From NCBI RefSeq assembly GCF_900182815.1, contig NZ_FXUA01000003.1:372001-436000 (forward strand): DNA of 64,000 nt, written 5' to 3'. The stretch is from Algoriphagus winogradskyi. GTDB taxonomy: Bacteria > Bacteroidota > Bacteroidia > Cytophagales > Cyclobacteriaceae. The position numbers were made by a program, and so were the translations under genes. Below the pieces are notes generated by a model. That model was given only the letters and a program-made list of their open reading frames with translations. It did not search any database and was not told the origin of the DNA. Shown piece by piece: positions 8,515 to 15,612 of the stretch; within the stretch, counting starts at the first letter, position 1, and each line of letters begins with the position of its first letter.

Positions 8515-9012
8515 ATGCAAACATTACAGAAACCTACCTTCAAAATAGAATCCACTTCGATGAGAGGTTGCTTTAAACTGAGTGTTAACGGGAGAAAAAT
8601 AGTGGACTTGAAATACAAAAATTGGTATTCCGGAGTCGCTGAAACCTACCTAGATCGTGAGAAAATACAACTCAAACCTAAAAACTGGTGGTCAGGTAAA
8701 ATTGAGATTCTAAAGAATCATAGAAAAGTTGGCGAAATCAGTCATAATTCAAAACTTCATTTGAAAATATCGAGAGAAAATGAGGATGGGATTGAAGAAA
8801 CTTATATCCTAAAAAATTCGGGGAAATGGAAATTAAAATTTGACCTTGCTTTAGAAGCCGGAGAGAGTGTAATGACATTAAGCCCAACAAACTCATTTAA
8901 TAAATTAAACTTTGATGTATTTGTCCATGATGAGAATATACCTATGGAAGAATTGGCCATCTATTCAGCTTACGCATGCAAGCTGTACTACGCCTATATT
9001 TCTGCGGTTTGA
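8515..9012 (+). CDS. Hypothetical beta-rich protein with repeated KNWxSG motif
   Basis: I do not recognise this 165-residue protein. The ATG at 8515 is preferred over a TTG at 8479, which only adds a 12-residue tail. The first half alternates short hydrophobic strands with charged turns and contains KNWYSG (35-40) and KNWWSG (56-61), 21 residues apart, suggesting a repeated beta-hairpin. The shape recalls LURP-one/tubby-like small beta barrels, but this is only an impression. The last 30 residues look helical (MEELAIYSAYACKLYYAYIS). It has no signal peptide. It follows the small cupin by 68 bp on the same strand and may share its transcript. Confidence 0.65.
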   Translation: MQTLQKPTFKIESTSMRGCFKLSVNGRKIVDLKYKNWYSGVAETYLDREKIQLKPKNWWSGKIEILKNHRKVGEISHNSKLHLKISRENEDGIEETYILKNSGKWKLKFDLALEAGESVMTLSPTNSFNKLNFDVFVHDENIPMEELAIYSAYACKLYYAYISAV

Positions 9013-9075
9013 TGTCCATATATTACTAATCAAAAAACCAATCCAAAAACCATTTTTTGTACCTTAACACCATCG

Positions 9076-9099
9076 ATTAATGATTACTTAATCATTAAT
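9076..9099. promoter_or_regulatory. 24-bp palindrome, candidate operator
   Basis: ATTAATGATTA (9076-9086) and TAATCATTAAT (9089-9099) form a perfect 11-bp inverted repeat with a 2-bp spacer, 29 bp before the ATG of the NTF2-like gene. The symmetry and position suit a dimeric repressor or activator site. There is no T tract, so it is not a terminator. Confidence 0.45.
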
Positions 9100-9128
9100 T
9101 ATCAAAAATAAGATTAACTCAAAAACCC

Positions 9129-9548
9129 ATGAAAACCCTATTAACCTTTGCCCTTTTTCTCACAGTAACTTTAGCTTTTGCGCAAGCTGATAAGGACGTA
9201 GCATCTCAAGTAGAAAAACTACGATTAGCCTTGATTGATCCTACAGTAGCTAATCTGAGCGAGCTAAGTTCCATTCATTTAAGCTACGGTCACTCTAGCG
9301 GCAAACTCGAAAACCAAGCTCAGTTTATAGATGCTTTAGTAAGTGGAGCTTCTGATTTTGCCAAGGTTTCCTTTGAAGACCAAACTATACACGTAGAAAA
9401 AGACGTAGCGATAGTTCGCCATAATTTAGTAGCTGATGTCTTAGACGGAGGAAAATCAAACTCCATAAAAATCGGCGTTATTCTAGTTTGGCAAAAAGAA
9501 AAGGGCCAGTGGAAATTACTGGCCCGACAGGCATATAAATTGCCTTAA
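9129..9548 (+). CDS. Exported NTF2-like (DUF4440-type) protein
   Basis: A 139-residue protein with a clear Sec signal peptide ending at about FAQA (residues 17-20) and an NTF2-like fold of the DUF4440/SnoaL kind. The signs are an N-terminal helix with VEKLRLALIDP, the mid-sequence SSIHLSYGHSSGKLENQAQFIDAL typical of these proteins, and a final strand VWQKEKGQWKLLARQAYKL. NTF2-like proteins of this class bind small ligands or act as isomerases, and none is known to act generally in the periplasm, so no function is assigned. It converges on the BASS transporter gene, with only 4 bp between the two stop codons. Confidence 0.8.
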   Translation: MKTLLTFALFLTVTLAFAQADKDVASQVEKLRLALIDPTVANLSELSSIHLSYGHSSGKLENQAQFIDALVSGASDFAKVSFEDQTIHVEKDVAIVRHNLVADVLDGGKSNSIKIGVILVWQKEKGQWKLLARQAYKLP

Positions 9549-9552
9549 ATCA

Positions 9553-10647
9553 TCAAGAATTTTCTTCCTCAGGTTCTATCGGCTTTTTATGCCAATAAGA
9601 AGCTAGTATAGAACCACTCACATTCATAAAAGGCCCAAATACCGCGGGTGCAAGACCAACTGTGGCGATCTTTCCCATTTCCTTTGCTATACCAGAGGCA
9701 AGACCTCCATTTTGCATTCCCACTTCTATTGCAATGGTTCTACAATCTTTTTCGCTGAGTCTAAACAATCTACTCGCCCAATAGCCAAGCACATATCCGA
9801 AGAGATTATGAACCACAACAAGGATTATTAGAAGAGGTCCAATATCCAGCAAACTGTCTCTTCCCGCAGCTACGATCACCACCAAAATCAACGCTATGGC
9901 AGCCATAGAAATTATTGGCATAAGATCATCCAGCCACTTGGCTTTTCCACGAAGGAAATAATTAAAGAGTAGTCCTGCTCCAATTGGGATAATGACCATT
10001 TTCACAATGCTGAACATCATTTCGACAACATCGATTGCTACAAATTCGCCAGCTAACCAGCCCATCAAAAACGGGGTAACGAAAGGAGCTAATAAAGTCG
10101 TAACCGAAGTAACAGTAATTGATAATGCGAGATTAGCTCTGGCAAGGAATGCCATCACATTTGAAGCCATACCACTTGGAGAACAACCGATTAAAATCAT
10201 CCCGGCAGCTATTTCAGGAGGAAAACCACTTGTTTTTGCTAGTGTATAGCCTATGAAAGGCATAATTGAAAATTGGCATAGAACGCCAATCAGCACTCCT
10301 TTGGGCATTTTGACCACACCCAAAAAGTCTTTGATGCTCATGGAAGTCCCCATTCCAAACATAATTATCTGAATCAGCGGGACAATCGATGCACTGAACT
10401 TATAACCTTTGTATTCGATGAAGTATTGTGGAAAATACAGGGCAATTGCAACCGATCCGAAGATCATCATGGAGTAGGCGTATCCACGAAGTTTGGGAAT
10501 ACCTAAAAATGCTATCGCACAGATAAAGAAAAAGCCAATCCATAGAAAGCCTGCCTTTGCAATGCCCGTAAAGAGCGTGATAGCGATTGCTGCTAACAAT
10601 AATAAGCCGCTAAGAATAGAAAGAGCTTTGGTGATTTTTGGGTTCAA
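9553..10647 (-). CDS. Bile acid:sodium symporter (BASS) family transporter
   Basis: A 364-residue membrane protein with about ten helices after two extra N-terminal ones. The family hallmark lies in ILIGCSPSGMASNVMAFLARANLALSIT and in the later GMQNGGLASGIA, the two broken-helix sodium/substrate sites. BASS proteins import organic anions with Na+, and plastid members carry pyruvate and other 2-oxo acids. As the last gene of the sigma/FecR/SusCD/RraA/enolase block, it is the natural inner-membrane importer for the product of those periplasmic enzymes. That role is inferred from position. A hairpin-containing 97-bp gap separates it from the preceding enolase gene, so it could also have its own promoter. 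Confidence 0.88.
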   Translation of the reverse strand: MNPKITKALSILSGLLLLAAIAITLFTGIAKAGFLWIGFFFICAIAFLGIPKLRGYAYSMMIFGSVAIALYFPQYFIEYKGYKFSASIVPLIQIIMFGMGTSMSIKDFLGVVKMPKGVLIGVLCQFSIMPFIGYTLAKTSGFPPEIAAGMILIGCSPSGMASNVMAFLARANLALSITVTSVTTLLAPFVTPFLMGWLAGEFVAIDVVEMMFSIVKMVIIPIGAGLLFNYFLRGKAKWLDDLMPIISMAAIALILVVIVAAGRDSLLDIGPLLIILVVVHNLFGYVLGYWASRLFRLSEKDCRTIAIEVGMQNGGLASGIAKEMGKIATVGLAPAVFGPFMNVSGSILASYWHKKPIEPEEENS

Positions 10648-10682
10648 AATAAAATATTTTTAGGTGAGAGCTTTTTGAAAAT

Positions 10683-10718
10683 GACCCGAAAACCAGTTAT
10701 AAAGCAAGTCTTCGGGTC
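10683..10718 (-). terminator. Hairpin between the second enolase gene and the BASS gene
   Basis: GACCCGAA (10683-10690) pairs exactly with TTCGGGTC (10711-10718) around a 20-nt loop. Read on the minus strand the stem is followed by ATTTTC, a weak T run. It could be a leaky terminator or an mRNA-stabilising element that sets BASS expression relative to the enzymes. Confidence 0.45.
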
Positions 10719-10744
10719 TTTTGGCAATAAGTAAAAAGGTGTTC

Positions 10745-12229
10745 TTAACTATAGATTCTATCGTGCGAACGCTTTTCATTCCACATATCCGTAGGTGCAA
10801 AAAATGAGCTGTCCGATGGATGTAAATGTGCCTTTACTACTTCTTCATTCAGCTCAATTCCTAAGCCCGGTGCCTCCAAAGGTACCGGCGCATAACCTTT
10901 GTCTATCATTTTGCCTCCGCCGGTCATAGTAACCAAATCCTCCCACCAAGGCACATCCACTGAGTGATGTTCCAGTGCCAGAAAATTTTGCGTAGCTGCC
11001 GCGCAATGTACATTTGCCATAAAGGAAACTGGAGTGCCAGCCTGATGCATGGCCATCCCTATCCCCTTTTCTTCTGCATAATCTGCAATTCTTTTGGTTT
11101 CCAAAAGTCCACCCGAGGATGCCAAATCAGGATGCACAATGTCCACGGCATGATTATCTATCAGGTCTTTGAAATATTCCAATAAATAAATATCCTCGCC
11201 TGTGGTGGTAGGAGTATTCAGAGAATCTGTGATTGTCTTATGCTGCTGCCACATCTGCCACGGCACCATATCTTCTAACCAAGCCAATCTATATTTATCG
11301 AGTGCCTGCCCCAGCCTGATGCAGTTATTCAAATCAAAATGGCCATAATGGTCCGTCGAAATAGGAATATCATAACCCACCATACTACGCACATGATCTA
11401 CGATTTTGGCGAGTTCATCCAGTCCCTTCTCAGTGATCTGTACTCCCGTAAATGGATGGGCTGTGTTGGCATAAGACATGTATCCGCCCTGCCACTGACT
11501 TTTACCCATTTTGAAAATCTCTGGATTCACAATACAACCCGGGATATCCATGATTTCTCCAATAGAAACATCCATTTTCAGCCAAGTATACCCCTGCTCC
11601 TCAGTTCGGTATTTGATGAGCTTCAGCTGCTCTTCAGGAGATTTGGCCTCCGGAGTATCGGCATACAGACGTACAGAATCACGATACCTTCCGCCAAGTA
11701 GTTGCCAGGCCGGTACATTGTAAGCTTTGCCACATAGGTCCCAGAGTGCCATTTCAACCCCACAAACACCACCAGCCTGTCGGGATTGCCCACCGAATTG
11801 TTTGATGATTTTAAACAGTTTTTCAACGTTGCAGGGGTTTTCGCCTAGAATCCTACTTTTCAGCATCAATGCATACCTAGGATCAGCCCCATCCCTTACC
11901 TCACCCAAACCATAAATCCCTTGGTTTGTATCGATTCTAAGGATTGCGGTTCCCCCCATTACATTGGTATGAGCATAGCGGAGATCCGTGATTTTCAAGT
12001 CTGAAGGAGCTGACGCCCGACGTACATTCTTAGTCGTTTCAGCCATGGTATCTTCTATACTAAGTCCCATGAGTGCTGTCAAACTTAACCCGCCTAAGGC
12101 AGTTTTTTTCAAGAAATCTCTTCTGTTATCTTTTGTAAAGGGATTATCGATTTCTGCTTGACGTTGGGCTGTATAAGTCCGCTCCTGCTCCTTACTCTTT
12201 TGAATAAGGTGTTGTAATGTGCTTTTCAT
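10745..12229 (-). CDS. Tat-exported enolase-superfamily (mandelate racemase-like) acid-sugar dehydratase, copy 2
   Basis: A 494-residue MR/MLE enzyme. A twin-arginine leader with NRRDFLKKTALGG (RR at 36-37) precedes the capping and barrel domains; the 35-residue stretch before the arginines is long. Predicted catalytic residues are Lys218-x-Asp220 (WLKMD), metal ligands Asp293, Glu319 and Glu345 (TDHYGH, WLED, TGED), and the Asp368/His395 dyad. This set abstracts a proton next to a carboxylate and usually dehydrates an aldonic acid to a 2-keto-3-deoxy acid. It differs from the neighbouring paralog in having an insert at about 224-262 and a DHYGH metal motif. Substrate unknown. It follows an RraA-like gene by 53 bp. 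Confidence 0.88.
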   Translation of the reverse strand: MKSTLQHLIQKSKEQERTYTAQRQAEIDNPFTKDNRRDFLKKTALGGLSLTALMGLSIEDTMAETTKNVRRASAPSDLKITDLRYAHTNVMGGTAILRIDTNQGIYGLGEVRDGADPRYALMLKSRILGENPCNVEKLFKIIKQFGGQSRQAGGVCGVEMALWDLCGKAYNVPAWQLLGGRYRDSVRLYADTPEAKSPEEQLKLIKYRTEEQGYTWLKMDVSIGEIMDIPGCIVNPEIFKMGKSQWQGGYMSYANTAHPFTGVQITEKGLDELAKIVDHVRSMVGYDIPISTDHYGHFDLNNCIRLGQALDKYRLAWLEDMVPWQMWQQHKTITDSLNTPTTTGEDIYLLEYFKDLIDNHAVDIVHPDLASSGGLLETKRIADYAEEKGIGMAMHQAGTPVSFMANVHCAAATQNFLALEHHSVDVPWWEDLVTMTGGGKMIDKGYAPVPLEAPGLGIELNEEVVKAHLHPSDSSFFAPTDMWNEKRSHDRIYS

Positions 12230-12282
12230 CTTAAATAGGGTTTTTGGGTTATTGTGTAATTTGTCTTTAGCCTGATCCAGAA

Positions 12283-13257
12283 TTAGTAATTACGTTCTCT
12301 AAGGTAATTATCCAGCTCAGTCTTGGTCATCGGAAGCTTTCCTGGATAATTGTTTAGCCAATCCAAGAAATCCTTTTTGATCTCTTCTGTCCACTGGCTA
12401 TCAATCTGTCCAGCTAGATATTTACCTTCTCGTAATCTTTGGTGGCCAAATTCATCTCGCAATCCAGTGACCTCAGAAGTCAAAACAAGCTCTTCCACTA
12501 AGTATGCTGGAATGAAAATCACCCCATATTTCTTTGCTAAGACCACATCACCTGGAAGTACAGTAGCACGTCCAACTCGAATTGGTGCATTGATAGAGGT
12601 CAGCATCATTTGCTGAATATAAGATGGATCTTGCCCTTTCATCCAGGCATTGAAGCCTTCGATCTCGGAGAGTCCTTCCTGATCCCTCACAGATCCATTG
12701 AAGATCACTCCACGTTGGGATTTGGCATAGATGGCATTTCCGAGATTATCTCCGATCAGCGTTCCATCCACGATTTTCCCATAGCCATCTGCTACATAAA
12801 CATCTCCGTTTGTAAGAATATCGATAGGCCAGGAGTTTGTGCCTCCTTTATCAGATCTTCCTTCTTTACCTACGCCTTGGTCCTTCACCTGCTTTTCGAG
12901 ATCAGGACGTAGTGGCATGTATTGAGCTGTCACCACCCGCCCTGTCATGGTTTCATCTGGCAGCATGATTTGCCACTCACCTTCATATTGGTTTTGGTAG
13001 CCCTTACTGCGCAGAACGCCCCATGCCTCTTCAATGGAGATTTTTTTCAGGCGTTCTAAAATAGAATCAGAAACTTTCGGTCTCCCATCTGCAAAGCGTT
13101 CTCCCTGCCAATCGACAGTAAGGGCTTTGATATATTCAGGGGAAGCGCCAACGTTTTGGGCTTGTGCTTCTATTTTTGGCAATAATAAGAAGCATGAAAA
13201 AGCGCCAATCAAGATGGACATCCTGATCTTTCTTTGGGGTGTTGAAATTGGGTTCAT
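12283..13257 (-). CDS. Exported RraA-like (HMG/CHA aldolase-type) protein, copy 2
   Basis: A 324-residue protein with a Sec leader (hydrophobic 14-27, ending EAQAQ) and an RraA-type core at about residues 100-240. The active-site signature is complete: GDNLGNAI (169-176) and the RGVIFNGSVRD segment with Arg191-Asp192. Members with this signature are class II pyruvate aldolases or oxaloacetate decarboxylases; the RNase E regulator RraA lacks that activity. Extra segments flank the core: a GERFADGRPKVSD motif at 52-64 and a C-terminal tail (about 265-324) shared with the copy at 14619-15551. Export is unusual for this family. Databases often mislabel such proteins as dimethylmenaquinone methyltransferases. 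Reaction inferred, substrate unknown. Confidence 0.85.
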   Translation of the reverse strand: MNPISTPQRKIRMSILIGAFSCFLLLPKIEAQAQNVGASPEYIKALTVDWQGERFADGRPKVSDSILERLKKISIEEAWGVLRSKGYQNQYEGEWQIMLPDETMTGRVVTAQYMPLRPDLEKQVKDQGVGKEGRSDKGGTNSWPIDILTNGDVYVADGYGKIVDGTLIGDNLGNAIYAKSQRGVIFNGSVRDQEGLSEIEGFNAWMKGQDPSYIQQMMLTSINAPIRVGRATVLPGDVVLAKKYGVIFIPAYLVEELVLTSEVTGLRDEFGHQRLREGKYLAGQIDSQWTEEIKKDFLDWLNNYPGKLPMTKTELDNYLRERNY

Positions 13258-13272
13258 TGGTATAGGGGTTAG

Positions 13273-13309
13273 GGTTTTTTCTTCACTTGATAAGCGGGAA
13301 GAAAAAACC
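13273..13309 (-). other. Intercistronic hairpin between first enolase and second RraA gene
   Basis: GGTTTTTTCTTC (13273-13284) and GAAGAAAAAACC (13298-13309) form a 12-bp perfect stem with a 13-nt loop in the 62-bp gap. Neither strand continues into a T run, so this looks more like a processing or stability element than a terminator. Confidence 0.5.
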
Positions 13310-13319
13310 TAATTGCTGA

Positions 13320-14594
13320 TTATTCGAAGAATGGTATTCCAGGAACGGCATGTTTTCTCATACCTTCCTCATTGATTTCCACACCTATTCCAGGTTTTTC
13401 GGATAGTGTGATAAAGCTATTTTCTGTTCTAGGACCGTCATAGGTAACTATGTCTTTCCATAAGTCATCTGTATCCATATAGATTTGCCATTCCATAATC
13501 TGAAAGTTGGGTACGGAAGCGCAGACATGACAACTTGCCATCGCTCCTAGAAAAGAGGCAACCATGTGAGGAGAAAAAGGCACGTAATAAAGATTTGCCA
13601 AGTTTGCTATTCGTTGGGCTTCTCCCAGTCCACCCGCTTTTTGCAGATCAGGCATAATGATATTTAAAGCACCATCAGAAAGTAGTTTTGTAAAACCGTA
13701 GGCTAAGTAGATATTTTCACCGGCACAGATGGGCGTACTTGTTTCTTGGGTGATGTGCTTATACATTTCTGGATTATCCGCTGGAATTGGTTCTTCCAGA
13801 AACATCAGGTTTAACGGCTCGTAAGCTTTGGCCATCTTCATCCCAGTGATTGCATCATATCGTCCGTGCATATCCACACAGATATCAATGTTGGGGCCCA
13901 CTTCTTCCCGCACTGCGGCGATGGCATTGTACATTCTCTCTATTTCAGCGGGGCTTGCAGTCCAGTTAAAACGATCATATTTATTTGGATCTCTTGCATC
14001 ATCCACATCAAATTTCACCGCATTATAACCTTTGGACACTGCATTTCTTGCCGCTAAAGCATAATCATTTGGAGTAGGATTTGTGGATGTATATAGGGCT
14101 GTATCACAATAGACCCGGATTTTATCTCTGAATTTGCCTCCCAATAATTGGTAAACGGGAACGTTAAAAACTTTTCCAGTGATATCCCAAAGTGCAGTCT
14201 CAATGGCTGTGAGAACGGCCACAAAAACTCCAGACTGAGCACCACCAAAAAATGCTCCCTTACGTATTTGTTCTGCCAGACGATTGGGATTTAATGGATT
14301 TTGCCCTTTTAGCTGATTACCCATCCTCTGGATCATGTAATACGTGCCTTGAATCGCATCAACTGCTTCTCCACAGCCCCAAACATCCTGATTAGTATAT
14401 ATTTTTACATAAACTGCACCACGTACATAGCCGCATTTTACATCTGTTATTTTCAGATCTGAGGGATTTGAGTGGGGGTTTTGCCTTGCTACAGCTTCAT
14501 TTAAGCCGCCAAAGCCGCCCATTAAGCCAGCTCCTGTCAAACCAGCAACAGCACTTTTTTGTAAAAATGATCTTCTTGAATTCTTAGATTTCAT
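13320..14594 (-). CDS. Tat-exported enolase-superfamily (mandelate racemase-like) acid-sugar dehydratase, copy 1
   Basis: A 424-residue MR/MLE enzyme with a standard Tat leader (NSRRSFLQKS, RR at 7-8, then a Gly/Ala-rich core). Catalytic positions are Lys194-x-Asp196 (AVKFD), metal ligands Asp241, Glu267 and Glu293 (VDMHG, FLEEP, CAGEN), His243 two residues after the first ligand, and the Asp316/His343 pair (MPDLQ, SPHM). The D-x-H arrangement plus a late His is that of galactonate- and related aldonate dehydratases, so dehydration of an acid sugar is likely. It follows an RraA-like gene by 24 bp and is about 70 residues shorter than its paralog at 10745-12229. Confidence 0.9.
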   Translation of the reverse strand: MKSKNSRRSFLQKSAVAGLTGAGLMGGFGGLNEAVARQNPHSNPSDLKITDVKCGYVRGAVYVKIYTNQDVWGCGEAVDAIQGTYYMIQRMGNQLKGQNPLNPNRLAEQIRKGAFFGGAQSGVFVAVLTAIETALWDITGKVFNVPVYQLLGGKFRDKIRVYCDTALYTSTNPTPNDYALAARNAVSKGYNAVKFDVDDARDPNKYDRFNWTASPAEIERMYNAIAAVREEVGPNIDICVDMHGRYDAITGMKMAKAYEPLNLMFLEEPIPADNPEMYKHITQETSTPICAGENIYLAYGFTKLLSDGALNIIMPDLQKAGGLGEAQRIANLANLYYVPFSPHMVASFLGAMASCHVCASVPNFQIMEWQIYMDTDDLWKDIVTYDGPRTENSFITLSEKPGIGVEINEEGMRKHAVPGIPFFE

Positions 14595-14618
14595 AGGTTT
14601 TAAGGGTTGTATGTATAA

Positions 14619-15551
14619 TTACCAAGTTCTGTTTTTTAGAATTTCTTGGATTTGTTCTCGAGCTATTGGTAATTCATCGATATGGGATTCGAGCCACTGG
14701 GAAAAGTCTTTTTCTATGTCATCAGACCATCTAGTGTCAATATCACCAGCTGTGTATTTCCCCTCCCGGATTCGCTCATGGCCAAACATATCTCTCAACC
14801 TTACTACTTCTGAAGTAACTACCACCTGCTCTACTAAATGGGCAGGAATAAATGACACTGCACCGTCACGTCCCAATACTACATCACCTGCCATCACTGT
14901 AGCTTGGCCGATTTTTGTAGGTTTATTGATACCGATCAGCATGGTATTCAAATCTCTAGGTTGATTATGGTGTGATGGGTGATAGCTTCGGTAATAGGAG
15001 GTAAAACCACCGATTTCCTTCAGACCGGCGATGTCTCTGATCGCACCATTGTAAACGATTCCATTGCCTGAATTGGCAAAAATCGCATTTCCAACATTAT
15101 CGCCAATGGTAGGTCCCCCATCGTGGATTCCGAATTGGTCGGCGACATAGACATCCCCTTTTACCAGTAAATCCACCGGCCAAACATTCTGTCCTTTCTT
15201 TCCTTCGGCTTTTCCGCGGGCATCTATCGCTCCGTGGATATCAGGTCTACCCGGCATAAAAGTAGCCGTAAGTGCTCTTCCGACCATAATGCTATCCGGG
15301 TTGATCATTTCCCAGCCTTCAGCATATTGATATTTGTAGCCTGCATTTTTCATCACGGCCCAGGCTTCATCATGGGTCACAATTTTCATACGCCTCAATA
15401 GGTCATCGGACACTTTAGGGCGACCATCTTCAAATCTTTCTCCTTTCCATTCTTGGGTAAGAAAGAGCATTTCCTCTTTGGAAATCTGTTGCGCAAAAGA
15501 ATCTATTCCAAAAAAGAATAGAAACAATATGGTTATATAGGTTTTGTACAT
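14619..15551 (-). CDS. Exported RraA-like (HMG/CHA aldolase-type) protein, copy 1
   Basis: A 310-residue paralog of the protein at 12283-13257, with a Sec signal peptide ending at about SFAQQ (residues 18-22). The signature is GDNVGNAI (150-157) and YNGAIRD with Arg172-Asp173. It shares the N-terminal GERFEDGRPKVSD motif (38-50) and the C-terminal extension with the other copy. It is the first enzyme gene after SusD, separated by 61 bp containing a strong hairpin. The most likely activity is retro-aldol cleavage or decarboxylation of a keto acid made by the enolase-type enzyme encoded next. Both would act in the periplasm. Confidence 0.85.
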   Translation of the reverse strand: MYKTYITILFLFFFGIDSFAQQISKEEMLFLTQEWKGERFEDGRPKVSDDLLRRMKIVTHDEAWAVMKNAGYKYQYAEGWEMINPDSIMVGRALTATFMPGRPDIHGAIDARGKAEGKKGQNVWPVDLLVKGDVYVADQFGIHDGGPTIGDNVGNAIFANSGNGIVYNGAIRDIAGLKEIGGFTSYYRSYHPSHHNQPRDLNTMLIGINKPTKIGQATVMAGDVVLGRDGAVSFIPAHLVEQVVVTSEVVRLRDMFGHERIREGKYTAGDIDTRWSDDIEKDFSQWLESHIDELPIAREQIQEILKNRTW

Positions 15552-15577
15552 TTTGGAATATAACTAAAATCAAATTA

Positions 15578-15606
15578 AACCGAGTTTGGATTTTCCAAAC
15601 TCGGTT
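15578..15606 (-). other. Strong 13-bp hairpin after susD
   Basis: AACCGAGTTTGGA (15578-15590) and TCCAAACTCGGTT (15594-15606) are exact inverted repeats with a 3-nt spacer, 6 bp after the SusD stop codon. On the minus strand the stem is followed by TAATTTGATTTT, a poor T tract. It probably caps the sigma/SusCD part of the transcript, raising SusCD levels over the enzymes, either by partial termination or by blocking 3' exonucleases. Confidence 0.7.
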
Positions 15607-15612
15607 CTATTC

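Noticed and set aside
12283..15551. Reading the two RraA-like genes as RNase E regulators or menaquinone methyltransferases
   Set aside because: The G-D-N and R-D aldolase signature, the signal peptides and the catabolic setting favour a keto-acid aldolase or decarboxylase; the older names come from mis-transferred annotation.
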